In this document: in pieces, positions 1-10,232 of the stretch
Numbering within the stretch: the first letter of the stretch is position 1
Layout of the letters: every line of letters starts with the position of its first letter
DNA from: Methanolobus tindarius DSM 2278
Lineage (GTDB): Archaea > Halobacteriota > Methanosarcinia > Methanosarcinales > Methanosarcinaceae
Direction: 5' to 3'
NCBI RefSeq assembly: GCF_000504205.1
Contig: NZ_AZAJ01000001.1
Span: 594,879 to 658,878 of the forward strand
DNA length: 64,000 nt
Position numbers and translations under genes: made by a program
Notes under the pieces: generated by a model
Database searches by the model: none
The model's input: the letters and a program-made list of their open reading frames with translations, nothing else
Told to the model about the DNA's origin: nothing

Positions 1-216
1 TTGTATCATAACAGAAATCTGGTTGAAACGATGTTCTCAGTCCTGAAAAGGAAATATGGTGAAGAAATTAGGGCAAAAAGGTATTGGAATCAACTAAAAG
101 AAGTCAAATTCAAGCTGCTTGTACATAACCTTGACAGGTATGTCAAGGTTATAATTGTTGTCAAAATGAGGATTTCTACAAAGCCAAAAATACAGTCTTT
201 TTTAAAAGTAAGATAA
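1..216 (+). CDS. C-terminal part of a DDE transposase, cut by the window edge
   Basis: The reading frame is open at the left edge and ends at 216. It carries a typical transposase tail: an [16 protein letters not shown] stretch, which contains the final catalytic Glu of the DDE motif in IS4/IS5-like enzymes, followed by a basic segment and LVHNLDRY. Only the last ~71 residues are visible, so I cannot tell whether the element is intact upstream. A degenerate second copy of this 3' end lies at about 35115-35275. A stem-loop followed by five T's comes directly after the gene. Confidence 0.75.
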   Translation: MYHNRNLVETMFSVLKRKYGEEIRAKRYWNQLKEVKFKLLVHNLDRYVKVIIVVKMRISTKPKIQSFLKVR

Positions 217-232
217 CAAAAAAGAATAAAGA

Positions 233-258
233 TGGTGGCACGATAAATGCCACTTTTT
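233..258 (+). terminator. Hairpin with T-run after the transposase
   Basis: The stem GTGGCA (235-240) pairs with TGCCAC (248-253) across a 7-nt loop and is followed by five T's. It sits between the transposase (+) and the end of trpB2 (-), so it may end transcription from the left. Confidence 0.6.
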
Positions 259-268
259 AAACCATATC

Positions 269-1567
269 TTAGTCGTTGCTCAGCTCACCGCTGAAGTACT
301 TGTCATAGGAAGCCATGTCAAAGTGACCGTGACCACTGAGGTTGAACATGATGGTCTTCTCTTCACCGGTTTCCTTGCATTTGAGTGCTTCATCAATAGC
401 GCATTTAATTGCATGTGATGATTCCGGTGCAGGAGCAATTCCTTCCGTACGTGCGAATTGAACTGCTGCATCGAAAACCTCGACCTGATGGTATGAGGTT
501 GCTTCCATTATTCCATCTGCAACAAGTTTACTGACAATTGGTGATGCACCATGGTACCTGAGTCCTCCGGCATGGATTGCAGGTGGTATGAATTCTGAAC
601 CGAGTGTGTACATCTTAAGCAGAGGTGTCATCTGGGCCATGTCACCGAAGTCATACTTGAATTCACCTGATGTGAGAGTTGGACATGCGGATGGTTCGAC
701 GGCTATGAATCTTGTGTTAGTCTTACCTGCAAGATTGTCTCTGATGTATGGCAAACTTACACCTGCAAGGTTACTTCCACCACCACAGCAACCGATTACG
801 ATATCAGGATAGTCGTCTGTTTTGTCAAACTGTGCCTGGGTCTCAAGACCGACTACTGTCTGATGAAGACTTGTATGGTTCAGGACACTTCCAAGTGCAT
901 ACTTGGTGTTGTCATTAAGAGCTGCATCCTCAATAGCTTCACTGATGGCTATTCCAAGACTTCCTGTTGTGTCAGGGTACATTTCACGGATCTTTCTTCC
1001 AAACTGTGTCTCTGTGCTTGGTGAAGGGACTACATTTGCCCCCCAGAGGTTGATAAGTGACTTTCTGTATGGCTTCTGGTAGAAGCTTGAGCTTACCATG
1101 TAGACCTTACATTCAATGTCAAAATAGTTACAGCAAAGTGATAATGCACTGCCCCACTGTCCTGCACCGGTTTCTGTTGTGATTCTTTCAGTGCCTTCCT
1201 TCATATTATAGTAAGCCTGTGCAATCGCAGTGTTTGGCTTGTGACTTCCTGCCGGACTGACACTCTCGTTCTTGTAGTAAATTTTTGCAGGTGTTCCCAG
1301 TGCCTTTTCGAGCCTGTGTGCCCTGTGCAGAGGTGATGGCCTCCAAAGTGCGTATATGTCCCTGATCTCTTCAGGAATGTCGATGTATCTCTTGGAGCTT
1401 ATCTCCTGATTGATGAGTTCCTTTGCAAAAATGGGCTCAAGGTCTGCAGGATTCATTGGCTCATTTGTTGCAGGGTTCAGTGGTGGCTCTACCGGCAGGT
1501 CTGCAAGTATATTATACCACTGTTTCGGCATTTCATTTTCATCAAGTAATATCTTAGTATGATCCAT
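269..1567 (-). CDS. trpB2: Tryptophan synthase beta-like protein TrpB2
   Basis: This is a 432-aa PLP enzyme. It has the lysine-containing GSHKPNTA motif that forms the Schiff base with PLP and a glycine-rich phosphate-binding CCGGGSN segment. Length and the N-terminal region ([25 protein letters not shown]) fit the TrpB2 group rather than the ~400-aa TrpB1. TrpB2 enzymes condense indole with serine and often act without TrpA. No trpA or other trp gene is adjacent, which fits a stand-alone or salvage role (inference). The ATG at 1567 is the natural start. The gene is monocistronic here, facing a transposase relic. Confidence 0.92.
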   Translation of the reverse strand: MDHTKILLDENEMPKQWYNILADLPVEPPLNPATNEPMNPADLEPIFAKELINQEISSKRYIDIPEEIRDIYALWRPSPLHRAHRLEKALGTPAKIYYKNESVSPAGSHKPNTAIAQAYYNMKEGTERITTETGAGQWGSALSLCCNYFDIECKVYMVSSSFYQKPYRKSLINLWGANVVPSPSTETQFGRKIREMYPDTTGSLGIAISEAIEDAALNDNTKYALGSVLNHTSLHQTVVGLETQAQFDKTDDYPDIVIGCCGGGSNLAGVSLPYIRDNLAGKTNTRFIAVEPSACPTLTSGEFKYDFGDMAQMTPLLKMYTLGSEFIPPAIHAGGLRYHGASPIVSKLVADGIMEATSYHQVEVFDAAVQFARTEGIAPAPESSHAIKCAIDEALKCKETGEEKTIMFNLSGHGHFDMASYDKYFSGELSND

Positions 1568-1686
1568 AGTTTATACCTCTGTAAAAAATAGAGTCCCTAA
1601 TGTATAGCAAAGTACATTAGGGTAATATTTAATGTTTTTGATTTATGCAGAACCCTGAACTGCAATAAAATGAGCAAATTATGAAA

Positions 1687-2133
1687 TCAGCTTACTTCTA
1701 TCGATTTTAAACTTGGTTTTTCCCAATCACTGAATCTGTGTATCCTTATTGAAATGATTTTAACTTCGCCCGGACCTAATTCACCATTCATGGAAGCTTC
1801 ATAATGCCGAAAAGTTGACATGTCATCATCAAAAGATATATCCGCAGAAATCTTGTTGATGTAAATCCCTGATGTTTCAGTATTTTCAAGTGTGACCAAT
1901 ATCCTGTCAACTGCAATTTTCCATTCTGTTACCTGAATCCCATCAGGAACTATAATAGTCTCTCCAGAATCTCCATAATGTTCTTCAATGGAAAATGAAT
2001 CCACATCGGCGTCTTCAAGAGTTTCTATCAGTTCCTCTGTCTCGACACCATTTTCCGTGCAACCAGACAGAAAAACAGCTACCAATATTACAATAGTTAC
2101 TTTGGGTGCAACCACCCATTTTTGTTCCAGCAT
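1687..2133 (-). CDS. Small predicted lipoprotein, function unknown
   Basis: A 148-aa protein whose N-terminus has a hydrophobic segment (about residues 11-22) ending in a lipobox-like LSGC, with Cys25 as the probable lipidation site. The rest is acidic and predicted to be extracellular, with beta-rich segments such as VTEWKIAVDRILVTLENTE. I do not recognise a family. It precedes a group of exported proteins on the same strand, but a strong terminator-like hairpin separates them. Confidence 0.7.
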   Translation of the reverse strand: MLEQKWVVAPKVTIVILVAVFLSGCTENGVETEELIETLEDADVDSFSIEEHYGDSGETIIVPDGIQVTEWKIAVDRILVTLENTETSGIYINKISADISFDDDMSTFRHYEASMNGELGPGEVKIISIRIHRFSDWEKPSLKSIEVS

Positions 2134-2211
2134 TCAACCACCACAAACAATTGAAGTGGTATTGTTTATAAATATAACTCATATGAAATTAAGCTCAGAA
2201 CAATACCATGA

Positions 2212-2239
2212 AAAGTAGATTCTAATCAGAATCTACTTT
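2212..2239 (-). terminator. 12-bp perfect stem-loop
   Basis: AAAGTAGATTCT (2212-2223) pairs perfectly with AGAATCTACTTT (2228-2239) across a 4-nt loop. It overlaps the last codons of the 199-aa exported protein gene ending at 2233 and is probably its terminator. Confidence 0.65.
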
Positions 2240-2832
2240 CTTTTGTAAATAGCTACCACTGTCAACACAAATACAGCATATAATGCAGTGAACGCAGGAG
2301 TTGACGGAGAGTTGCTTTCATTCCCTGAGTTTGATGTTGACTCAGTTGCAGACTCTGGACCATCGTAGTACTCTTCGGATATTGTGACGTAGGCGGCGGT
2401 GAATTCACCTCTTGTAATTGTTTTTCTAGTATCCAAATCAATCATTTGGTAGTAAAAGTTAATAGGGGCACTACCACCAGCCCATTCTTCGTTTGGAGCA
2501 ACAGTCCATTCAAAAAACCTTGTTTCATTTTCCTCTATGGTTCCATGAGTAGCAGAACCTAAACTTGATGTGGGTCCCTCAATTATGTCAAAGTCACTAT
2601 TACCTATAGATGTTAGCATAGCTGAGAGAGAATTCTTTTTATAGCACGTTACTTCAAATTTAAGAGAAAAAGGCTCACCTATTCTTAGGACAGGTTTGGG
2701 CGTTGAAGCACCCGGATATAACTGATCATTATAATACACATCAATTTTTAGATTAGAACTTTCTGAAGAGGCAGGAAGTGAAAACAATAACAATAAACAG
2801 ATAGCACACACAACAACCGACTTTAATTTCAT
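2233..2832 (-). CDS. Exported protein with C-terminal sorting-like tail (paralogue 1)
   Basis: A 199-aa protein. Residues 1-24 form a signal peptide ending in LPASSES. The middle is a beta-rich exported domain. The C-terminus is a Ser/Asn-rich linker followed by TPAF, a hydrophobic helix and a basic KRK end. That tripartite layout resembles PGF-CTERM archaeosortase signals, but with Ala in place of Gly. It is a close paralogue of the next gene upstream (2864-3469), so the pair arose by tandem duplication. Family and function are unknown; cell-surface attachment is inferred. Confidence 0.75.
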   Translation of the reverse strand: MKLKSVVVCAICLLLLFSLPASSESSNLKIDVYYNDQLYPGASTPKPVLRIGEPFSLKFEVTCYKKNSLSAMLTSIGNSDFDIIEGPTSSLGSATHGTIEENETRFFEWTVAPNEEWAGGSAPINFYYQMIDLDTRKTITRGEFTAAYVTISEEYYDGPESATESTSNSGNESNSPSTPAFTALYAVFVLTVVAIYKRK

Positions 2833-2863
2833 ACAACATCCTTTCGTTTTTGATTAAACTTAT

Positions 2864-3469
2864 CTAGCTCAACCTTTTTCCACATAGTATTGCCATAACA
2901 AATCCTAAAACAACACATAATGCTGTAAATGCAGGAGTTGAAGGAGAACTGCTTTTACTTTCAGATTCAGACGTTGAATCTTCTGTGGATTCTGAACCAT
3001 CGTAGTACTCTTCTGAGATTGTAACGTAGGCCGCGGTGAATTCGCCACTTGCAATAGTTCTAGGCTTTTCTAAATCCATCATTTGATAATAAAAATTGAT
3101 AGGTGCACTACCTCCTGCCCATGCTTCATTTGGGGCAACAGTCCACTCAATAATCCATGTTTCATTCACTTCAACTATTTTATCTGTATAAGATCCTAGC
3201 TTGGAAGTGGGCCCTTCAATTATGTCAAAATCATTATCTCCAATAGACCATAGCATTACTGACAATTCATTTCTTTTGTAACATGTAACTTCAAATCTCA
3301 GCTGGAAGGGTTCTCCTATCTTCAATAGTGGTTTTGGAGTAGAAGAACCTGAATACAATTGATCATCATAATATACATCAATCTTCAGATTAGAGCTTTC
3401 CGATGAAGCTGGTGCTATAAACATTAATAAAAAACATATCAAGCCTATAATAACTAGCTTATAATTCAT
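2864..3469 (-). CDS. Exported protein with C-terminal sorting-like tail (paralogue 2)
   Basis: A 201-aa tandem paralogue of the preceding entry. It shares the signal peptide ending in PASSESSNLKIDVYY, the repeated core EWTVAPNE-WAGGSAPINFYYQM, and a Ser-rich linker leading to TPAF, a transmembrane helix and GKR at the C-terminus. The divergent middle and conserved frame suggest both copies are functional. It lies 31 bp upstream of its twin and 9 bp downstream of the 1348-aa giant gene, so the three are probably one transcript. Function unknown. Confidence 0.75.
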   Translation of the reverse strand: MNYKLVIIGLICFLLMFIAPASSESSNLKIDVYYDDQLYSGSSTPKPLLKIGEPFQLRFEVTCYKRNELSVMLWSIGDNDFDIIEGPTSKLGSYTDKIVEVNETWIIEWTVAPNEAWAGGSAPINFYYQMMDLEKPRTIASGEFTAAYVTISEEYYDGSESTEDSTSESESKSSSPSTPAFTALCVVLGFVMAILCGKRLS

Positions 3470-3478
3470 TTTAGTCCC

Positions 3479-6400
3479 TCAAAATTGTAATTCAAACTCA
3501 TCATAATAAATTGATTTTTCATCTCTTTCTCCTACCTTATCACCAACACCTTTTGAACCTGGTCCTACAACTGTTGCTGCGTAGCCTGAAAAATTGAACT
3601 CAATCAACTGATTACTACCGAGATAAATATATCCACCTTTTTCATCTCTTTTAGTAGGATGGGCAATCCTTTCATTTTTCCTAACGTAAACTTGCGCATC
3701 GTGTCCAAAATATGAATTAAAAATGCACTCGTTGTCATTATCAATAACTTCAAACTCTTGATAAACACCTTTCACATCATATTCCCACACATTCACAGTA
3801 CACACCCAATTAGGTGGAATCACCGGCAGGCCACATGGAACATATTTCATGGACTTTTCGAGCCTCTTTTCAATCTGTTCGGCAAGTTTACCGGTAAGCT
3901 TCTCACCGGATTCATCCAGTTTGTTTTGTAACTCATTGTTGATGTTTTCAAAACACTGATCTATTGTTTCCTGGCAGAGTTCAATTGACTTGCAGACGCC
4001 TTCTGAGATTCCTATACGCAGATCGGCTTCAAGACGATAAAGAACCGCATCCATTTCATCGGAATTTATGGATGGATTGTCATTTTGTATTTTCAGGCTG
4101 ATGCGATATAAAATTTCATCCTGTAAAGTGTTTTCTGAAGCCATATCCACGATTTCCTCATCGGAAAGTGAGTCAAGATATGCTTCTGTAATTATGAGAA
4201 CATCCTCTTCGCTTATCCAGGTGCTTAGAACAGGATCTCCGGAAATCTCATCAGCAATAGTTCCGGGAATTTGTCCCCTGATGCTATCGCTATATTCATC
4301 CATCATTTTACTGCGGTTTTGTTCTATGAGAGTGGTATCCGTTGAGACTCCATTCATGACAAGCTCCGTACTGTTGCTTGCAAGATCTGTAAGCAGGGAA
4401 TCTATTTCTGCATTAGCGTCTGAAATACTCTGGCTCATGGATTGGGATATCATGTCTTTAAGTGGTTCAGATGCACCTGAAAGCATTTCAGCAATATCAT
4501 CACCTATGCCTGTGGAGAAAACACACACATTTCTGACAGCCAGCGGATAAACTTCTTTTCCGGTTCCATCATCCCATTTATACTGGCTCTGGAGATCGAA
4601 ATTCGGATCATGGTAAAGATAATCAGGATACTGATCTACAACAAGAGTCATATTCTCAGTCCAGTTATACTTGCTGTTTGGCATTCCCACAACTTCAATT
4701 GTTTCAATAATACCCATTTCAGCAGCAAGAGCAGTTGAAGCTTTATCCATAGCAGGATTGTTAAAGAGAACGTCAGTGGATATTTTATTTTGTACAAGAT
4801 CAAGGAGAGAATGACCCTGTTCTTTCTCAAAAGAGTCATTGATATACTCATTAAAAGACTCCTCTGTGTCTTTGTTCCGCTCCTTTAGCTCCCTGAGTAA
4901 GCGGTCATAAGCTTCATTCTTTGAGATTGCACGACATGCATCACTGCTTGTACTAAATTCCCCTGATTCCATATATTGAGATTCTTCAATGAAAGAATCT
5001 CTTTTGGAGGAAGCTCTCATTTCAGCAGCGAGGTCTAGTGAAGCCTCCTGTATCAATGTTGTTGGATTTTTACCAAGATTATCACCAAGCAAGTACACTT
5101 CCCTCGCAGGATTATCAGTATTTATGGCATCGAACATGCTTTCCATTTCCTGACTCATGTTCTTATGAAGCCACAAAGGAATATCGCAATAGACTTTTTC
5201 ATCGGAAAGAGAAGTTCCGTCACTATAGGTATTGTAACCTTTTTCAATCTCGTACAAATCAACATACTTATCACGATACTTATCTGCAGCATCGCTGCAG
5301 CCGGGATCATATTGCTTAACTCCATTGACAATGAAAGTTGTATTCCTGTAATCGTTGGAACTTCCGGAGTCGTAGATTGAATCTTCTCCAACATACCCAC
5401 CTGAAGGAAGATACTGATGATACACGATGCTTATGTATTCGGTTTCTGTTTGTTCATGAGGAACAGAAATCCCGTCTGTAATAATATAATTTTTTAATGA
5501 ACTGGAAGAATCACCATCATAATGATGCCTCCCTGCTGTAGGACTATAGGTAGTGAATGACCAGTGATATGAATAATAGATATTCCACTGTGTTTCAACT
5601 TTAAACCTAACATTGTAGGTAATCCTCCAGTCAAAAGAATGATTTTCATGGGATAGATAACCATCTGTCCTTTTAAGATCCACTAAATTATCGTTGCCCA
5701 GGTAATTGTAAGTTACATCCACATTTTCACAAACGACATTTGTAGAGACATGCTGTACATTTACATTGTTGAAATACCATTTATGAGAAGAAGCATCAAC
5801 ACTTACTTTATGATTCAAGTCGAAGACATCACTAAAACTGTAATCAGGAGAAAGAGCACACGTATGTGAAACGGATATAGGATGATGACTGGTCCAGGTA
5901 ATTGCTTTGTCTAATTTTGATTCTCCAGTATCATATGAAACGGAATCAAATGTTGTTGTACCGCTCAATAAACCGTAAGGTGCAGACGTATCAAATCCAT
6001 CCCTGAAAACCTGACCCTGTACTGTACCACTATACACTTCATGTGTCACATCATGCAACAGATCAGGATATGCATTGCTCCATACATCATCATTGTAAAC
6101 CCAGTTACTGTATACCTCATTGGTAAAATTGGAAACAGAAACAATAATTTTGGAATTGTCTGCAACATCTTCCATTGTTGTGTTGGCCTCTTTCATGGAT
6201 TGGTTAACACCCTGTTCAACACTTATATTGAAAGTTCCATCATCTGAAAGCCTGTCGTATGTTGTGCTGATATTCTTCCCGGAATCTTCTTCATATGAAC
6301 TCGTACCTTTTTTGACATCTTCGTAGAGCACTTTCCCATTATAATATGTCGTGTAGGTCAGCGCCCAAGGATCCACAGAGTCAAACACACGCTTCTGTGT

Positions 6401-7525
6401 ATAAAGAGTTCCGGAATTCACTGAAGCAGATAAAGATGGACCGGTTACGATATTCAACGGACCGTTCAGATAATGTTGCCACGGGCCATAAATAAAACTC
6501 CTGATATTTGTAGCTCCAAGCACAATGTCCGATGTAATCCCGTCATTTAGCTCATTTTTATACTCGTTCACCAGTTCTTCAAGTAAAGGCTCCCTTGAGG
6601 TGATAAGTGCAGTCACATTCATAGAACCACTTGTTGTACTATTGTCTGCAAGGTTTACCAGAGTATAATTGAGATTTTCAACTGTCATTGTATAGTATAT
6701 TGGATAGCCTAGATCATCCGCAGGGGAACGACTGATTTCTCTTTTGAGTGTACCGTTGATTGTATCAATCCTTATCTGCCGGGGAGAAACATCTGGATCA
6801 ATATTGATGGCATAATTGTTGAAAGTGTGCTGGTTTTCCTGATATGATGTACTGAGGTATTCGTTGAAATACTCCAATGTGATGTCTTTCAGTGGACTGC
6901 TGCCCACATAGAGCCAGTCTAGCGCTTTCTCCTCACCATCGTACTCAAGCACAAGATATGCGTATCCATATTCCGCATTAACAGGAATAATCAGTTCTTC
7001 TCCAAATTCTGAACATGTCCAGAATGAATGAGTTTCATCATAGGATATGGACTGGTAAACTGTCCCGGAATCACTTTTAAGGATAAGAGTTCTTGTTTTC
7101 CCGGAAAACAGGCATGATATTGCTTCAAGTACATTAGAAGGAAGAGTGACACTTACCGTTATATTGTCCCCTGGTTCGGTATTCCTGTTATCCGGCTCTA
7201 CGGAAAAACCATCAGAATCCATTGGTTCGTAAGTAAGATCTTCAGGCTTTATGACCGGATGTTCTCCCTGCCATGCAAGAGCTTCCATGCCTGCATAATT
7301 AAGGCAACGTGCAAGGTCAGAGGAAGCAAATTCAACTGCGGTCTTTTCCATATCTGTAGTATCCGTATTGTGTATCACTTCAGCAAGTGCATAATCTGTC
7401 TTTGTCAGGCATATCGATGCAATTACTGCAAAAAGCAGAATGAATATACCGATCACCACAAACGGGATATAAGCCCGGGTGTCCTGGCTAAAGCTACGTT
7501 TTTCGTTTTTGGGATCGGATATCAT
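3479..7525 (-). CDS. Giant membrane-anchored extracellular protein, pilin-locus type
   Basis: A 1348-aa protein. A short cytoplasmic N-terminus is followed by one hydrophobic segment (about residues 20-42), then a very long predicted extracellular region rich in Tyr, Ser, Asn and Asp with many N-glycosylation sequons. Residues about 800-1250 are helical and heptad-like. The layout, a single N-terminal helix on a large ectodomain with ALAEV and SSDLARCLNYAGMEAL after the membrane, resembles large proteins of archaeal pseudopilin/Tad-like loci such as haloarchaeal DUF7286 (from memory, not checked). It is divergent from hisS and its four pilin-like followers, which share the same N-terminal plan, so a common surface assembly is plausible. 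No secretion ATPase lies in the window. Confidence 0.7.
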   Translation of the reverse strand: MISDPKNEKRSFSQDTRAYIPFVVIGIFILLFAVIASICLTKTDYALAEVIHNTDTTDMEKTAVEFASSDLARCLNYAGMEALAWQGEHPVIKPEDLTYEPMDSDGFSVEPDNRNTEPGDNITVSVTLPSNVLEAISCLFSGKTRTLILKSDSGTVYQSISYDETHSFWTCSEFGEELIIPVNAEYGYAYLVLEYDGEEKALDWLYVGSSPLKDITLEYFNEYLSTSYQENQHTFNNYAINIDPDVSPRQIRIDTINGTLKREISRSPADDLGYPIYYTMTVENLNYTLVNLADNSTTSGSMNVTALITSREPLLEELVNEYKNELNDGITSDIVLGATNIRSFIYGPWQHYLNGPLNIVTGPSLSASVNSGTLYTQKRVFDSVDPWALTYTTYYNGKVLYEDVKKGTSSYEEDSGKNISTTYDRLSDDGTFNISVEQGVNQSMKEANTTMEDVADNSKIIVSVSNFTNEVYSNWVYNDDVWSNAYPDLLHDVTHEVYSGTVQGQVFRDGFDTSAPYGLLSGTTTFDSVSYDTGESKLDKAITWTSHHPISVSHTCALSPDYSFSDVFDLNHKVSVDASSHKWYFNNVNVQHVSTNVVCENVDVTYNYLGNDNLVDLKRTDGYLSHENHSFDWRITYNVRFKVETQWNIYYSYHWSFTTYSPTAGRHHYDGDSSSSLKNYIITDGISVPHEQTETEYISIVYHQYLPSGGYVGEDSIYDSGSSNDYRNTTFIVNGVKQYDPGCSDAADKYRDKYVDLYEIEKGYNTYSDGTSLSDEKVYCDIPLWLHKNMSQEMESMFDAINTDNPAREVYLLGDNLGKNPTTLIQEASLDLAAEMRASSKRDSFIEESQYMESGEFSTSSDACRAISKNEAYDRLLRELKERNKDTEESFNEYINDSFEKEQGHSLLDLVQNKISTDVLFNNPAMDKASTALAAEMGIIETIEVVGMPNSKYNWTENMTLVVDQYPDYLYHDPNFDLQSQYKWDDGTGKEVYPLAVRNVCVFSTGIGDDIAEMLSGASEPLKDMISQSMSQSISDANAEIDSLLTDLASNSTELVMNGVSTDTTLIEQNRSKMMDEYSDSIRGQIPGTIADEISGDPVLSTWISEEDVLIITEAYLDSLSDEEIVDMASENTLQDEILYRISLKIQNDNPSINSDEMDAVLYRLEADLRIGISEGVCKSIELCQETIDQCFENINNELQNKLDESGEKLTGKLAEQIEKRLEKSMKYVPCGLPVIPPNWVCTVNVWEYDVKGVYQEFEVIDNDNECIFNSYFGHDAQVYVRKNERIAHPTKRDEKGGYIYLGSNQLIEFNFSGYAATVVGPGSKGVGDKVGERDEKSIYYDEFELQF

Positions 7526-7879
7526 AGACTTACCTTTTTTCAGCTTTTTGAGCTGGACATTGCAGGTAAGAAGAATATTTAAACTTTATGATTTTATTCT
7601 ATTTTAATTTAAAGTTTATAATTAGATATCAATATTCGTTTATATGTAACATAAATAAAACATCAAAAATCCAGCCATAAAGGAATTTGTTCAGACATAC
7701 GGGAACTAATCGAAACTATAAAATATACTACATTTATACTAGCAGACATAATTTAACTGGAAGTTGTAATTTTCCATTCAGCTTTCTCAGCACTTATTAA
7801 GCAATAGTTGCTTACAGCATTCAGACAATTACATTCAAAATTTGATATTTACAATTCACACTTATCAGGTTGACACAAA
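7526..7879. other. AT-rich divergent intergenic region
   Basis: The 354 bp between the giant surface protein (-) and hisS (+) hold no credible ORF. They contain several AT-rich stretches, one of which looks like a BRE/TATA promoter for hisS. I see no structured RNA or repeat. Confidence 0.6.
7711..7726 (+). promoter_or_regulatory. Putative BRE/TATA promoter of hisS operon
   Basis: CGAAAC followed by TATAAAATA matches the purine-rich BRE plus TATA box of archaeal promoters. Transcription would start near 7745, giving a leader of ~135 nt before hisS. Confidence 0.4.
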
Positions 7880-9115
7880 ATGAAGATCACAAAGCCAAGA
7901 GGAACACGTGATTTCCTCCCGGAAGACACGAGAAAAAGAAGATATGTAGAAGGCATACTGCGCCAGGTAGTCAAGAACTGGGGATTCAGTGAAATTATCA
8001 CACCTACATTCGAAAACCTGGAACTCTTTACCCTAAAATCAGGTGAAGGTGTTATTGGAGAACTTTACAACTTCACTGACAAAGGTGACAGGGAAATGAC
8101 ACTTCGTCCTGAACTTACTGCACCTGTAATGAGAATGTATGTCAACGAGATGCAGGCACAGCAACAGCCTTTGAAGTTATTCTATTTCGAGAACTGTTTC
8201 AGGTATGAGAGACCACAAAAAGGACGCTTCAGAGAGTTCTGGCAATTCGGTGTAGAGCTCATTGGCAGCAGAAGGATGGACGCAGATGCAGAAGTAATTG
8301 CACTTGCAACCGAGATGCTCAAGTCTGTTGGTATCAAAGGTGACCTGAACGTAAACAATCTTGGAGTTATCAGGCACCTTCTCAGTGTTCTTGAAACCGA
8401 GAACCAGAGCAAAATAATGAGACTTGTTGACAAAAAAGATTATGAAGGACTTGACAACTTCCTTGAGGAGATTAACGCTCCTGTTGACCTTCGCCAGAAA
8501 CTTATCGAACTTATCTCACTCACTGGCAATGATGCAATTACAAAAGCAAGAGATATTCTTGGAGACCTGCCAGAGATAGATGATTTTCAGGAACTTCTTA
8601 CTATGCTGGATGCCTACGGTGTGCAATACACAATAAACTTTGGAATTGCCAGAGGACTTGATTATTACACAGGAACTGTTTTTGAGATTTACGCAGAAGG
8701 TCTCGGTGCCCAGAATCAGGTCTGTGGTGGCGGTTCATACCAGCTTATCCAACTCTTTGGTGGTGGTGACGTACCATCGACCGGTTTTGGCCTTGGTTTT
8801 GACAGGATAATGGAAGTCTGTGAGCTTGAAGCACCTGATGATGTGCCAGTTGTGATAATCGCAAAGGAAAGCACACGTCTTGATGCAATAAAGGCATCCA
8901 ATGAACTCAGGAAACACATGCCAGTTTACAATGACTTGATGAAGAGAAACTTCAAAGCTCAATTATCATATGCAAACAATATTAGCGCAAAACATGTAAT
9001 AATAATCGGTGAAAAAGAAGTTGAAGCCGGAAAGGTCATGTTAAAGGACATGATAAGCGGTGATCAGGAACTTCTGAGTATCGATGAAGTTATTGAAAAG
9101 CTCACAAACAAATGA
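7880..9115 (+). CDS. hisS: Histidyl-tRNA synthetase
   Basis: A 411-aa class II synthetase that charges tRNA-His. Visible features are the N-terminal [12 protein letters not shown] motif, class II motif 2 ([18 protein letters not shown]), the HisRS-specific [11 protein letters not shown], the motif 3 region [12 protein letters not shown], and a C-terminal anticodon-binding domain. Length is normal. Its stop codon overlaps the start of a pilin-like gene (ATGA at 9112), so hisS heads an operon with four small membrane proteins. Confidence 0.97.
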   Translation: MKITKPRGTRDFLPEDTRKRRYVEGILRQVVKNWGFSEIITPTFENLELFTLKSGEGVIGELYNFTDKGDREMTLRPELTAPVMRMYVNEMQAQQQPLKLFYFENCFRYERPQKGRFREFWQFGVELIGSRRMDADAEVIALATEMLKSVGIKGDLNVNNLGVIRHLLSVLETENQSKIMRLVDKKDYEGLDNFLEEINAPVDLRQKLIELISLTGNDAITKARDILGDLPEIDDFQELLTMLDAYGVQYTINFGIARGLDYYTGTVFEIYAEGLGAQNQVCGGGSYQLIQLFGGGDVPSTGFGLGFDRIMEVCELEAPDDVPVVIIAKESTRLDAIKASNELRKHMPVYNDLMKRNFKAQLSYANNISAKHVIIIGEKEVEAGKVMLKDMISGDQELLSIDEVIEKLTNK

Positions 9116-9603
9116 ATAACTTTTCTGAAACTTTCCTGAAAAATGAGAGGGCTGCAGATGCCCTCCCCATGAGAATGGTTGTTGCTGTCATAGCAATAGG
9201 AGCATTGCTAATCCTGATGACAGGAGCAGTTTCTTCACTGATTGAAAGTGAAGAAACATACATTACAAGAACAATCATTTCTGAAATAGAATCAAATGCA
9301 GAACAAATGTCAGCTAAAGGAGCAGGCAGCATTGTCACGCTTGATGTGAATGTTCCTTCAGGTGTGGAGATAATATTTGGGGTAATCCCTGAAAATCAAA
9401 ATTCTTGGCCTTCAGATGCTGAGAACTATTATTTTGAAATAAATGGAAAGCAGACAATAGGAGAATCATCTGCATCCTATTCTAATAAGACATTAAATGG
9501 CTATTTTATTCTCAGTCCCGGACCACATGTATTGACTCTTGAAAGTGTCCGCGATCAAAATGGAAAAATTTTTATCATACTTTGTGATAAGTCGCAGCCA
9601 TAA
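9112..9603 (+). CDS. Pilin-like membrane protein 1 of hisS-linked cluster
   Basis: A 163-aa protein with a short polar N-terminus ending in LPMRM, one ~22-residue hydrophobic helix ([20 protein letters not shown]), and an extracellular part with the repeating beta pattern expected of a pilin head domain. Its ATG overlaps the hisS stop, indicating translational coupling. The plan matches archaeal type IV pilin or pseudopilin-like proteins (such as haloarchaeal DUF728x families), although I see no clear prepilin peptidase site. It may be part of an envelope filament with the next three genes. Confidence 0.75.
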   Translation: MNNFSETFLKNERAADALPMRMVVAVIAIGALLILMTGAVSSLIESEETYITRTIISEIESNAEQMSAKGAGSIVTLDVNVPSGVEIIFGVIPENQNSWPSDAENYYFEINGKQTIGESSASYSNKTLNGYFILSPGPHVLTLESVRDQNGKIFIILCDKSQP

Positions 9604-10232
9604 TGAAAAAACGAAAAGAAGTTGGCATTGGTCATCTGATGACAGATGAATCTGCCTGGGCAGACTTACTGCTCTCAAAAACGGCACTAATCCTGGCTAC
9701 TGTAATAATATTAATGGCAGTTTATAGTCTTGCTGGCAGTTCTGCAGAGATTGCCAGAAAGGATGAAGTGGAAACCATAGCCACAAAAATTGCTTCAAAT
9801 ATAGATTTGGCAGGATCATCCCGTTCAGGTAATTCTCTTAACTGCATGACATTTGATCCTGAAAGCTCTGAGATGCAATTAAGCAAAATAAGCGACCTGA
9901 ACATATCCATTAGTAGTGAGTATATATTCTGCACACTCAAAGAGAAAGGAAAGGACATTTCAGCCGCCAGGCAGCTAAGTTACAGGACACTTCCCTTTAG
10001 TCACGATAAACTCCGTGATATGTTATCTGTGAGGTTCGGAGCAAATGGCAACATCAGCCAGCCTATAAGCTCTGTTTTCCCATACGCAGATGTAACTGAT
10101 TTTCTTGATAAAAAAGGAACTGATGAACTCTATCTGAACATGAGTAAGGAACTTTGTATTCAGGAAACAACAATATATGTTAGAAACGGAGGCGAGGTGA
10201 ATGGACTTGAATATGTCCTCGTTTACCAGTGA
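9603..10232 (+). CDS. Pilin-like membrane protein 2
   Basis: A 209-aa protein with an N-terminal charged stretch, one hydrophobic segment (SKTALILATVIILMAVYSLAG, about residues 26-46), then SSAEIARKDEVETIATKIASNID, a helix pattern typical of pilin-like or TadE-like proteins. The rest is predicted to be extracellular. The start overlaps the previous stop as TAATG. No family recognised with confidence. Confidence 0.75.
   Translation: MKKRKEVGIGHLMTDESAWADLLLSKTALILATVIILMAVYSLAGSSAEIARKDEVETIATKIASNIDLAGSSRSGNSLNCMTFDPESSEMQLSKISDLNISISSEYIFCTLKEKGKDISAARQLSYRTLPFSHDKLRDMLSVRFGANGNISQPISSVFPYADVTDFLDKKGTDELYLNMSKELCIQETTIYVRNGGEVNGLEYVLVYQ

Noticed and set aside
4068-4550. 160-codon open frame on the plus strand inside the giant surface protein gene
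   Set aside because: It is opposite a long, well-behaved coding frame, with serine-rich low-information translation; a shadow frame.
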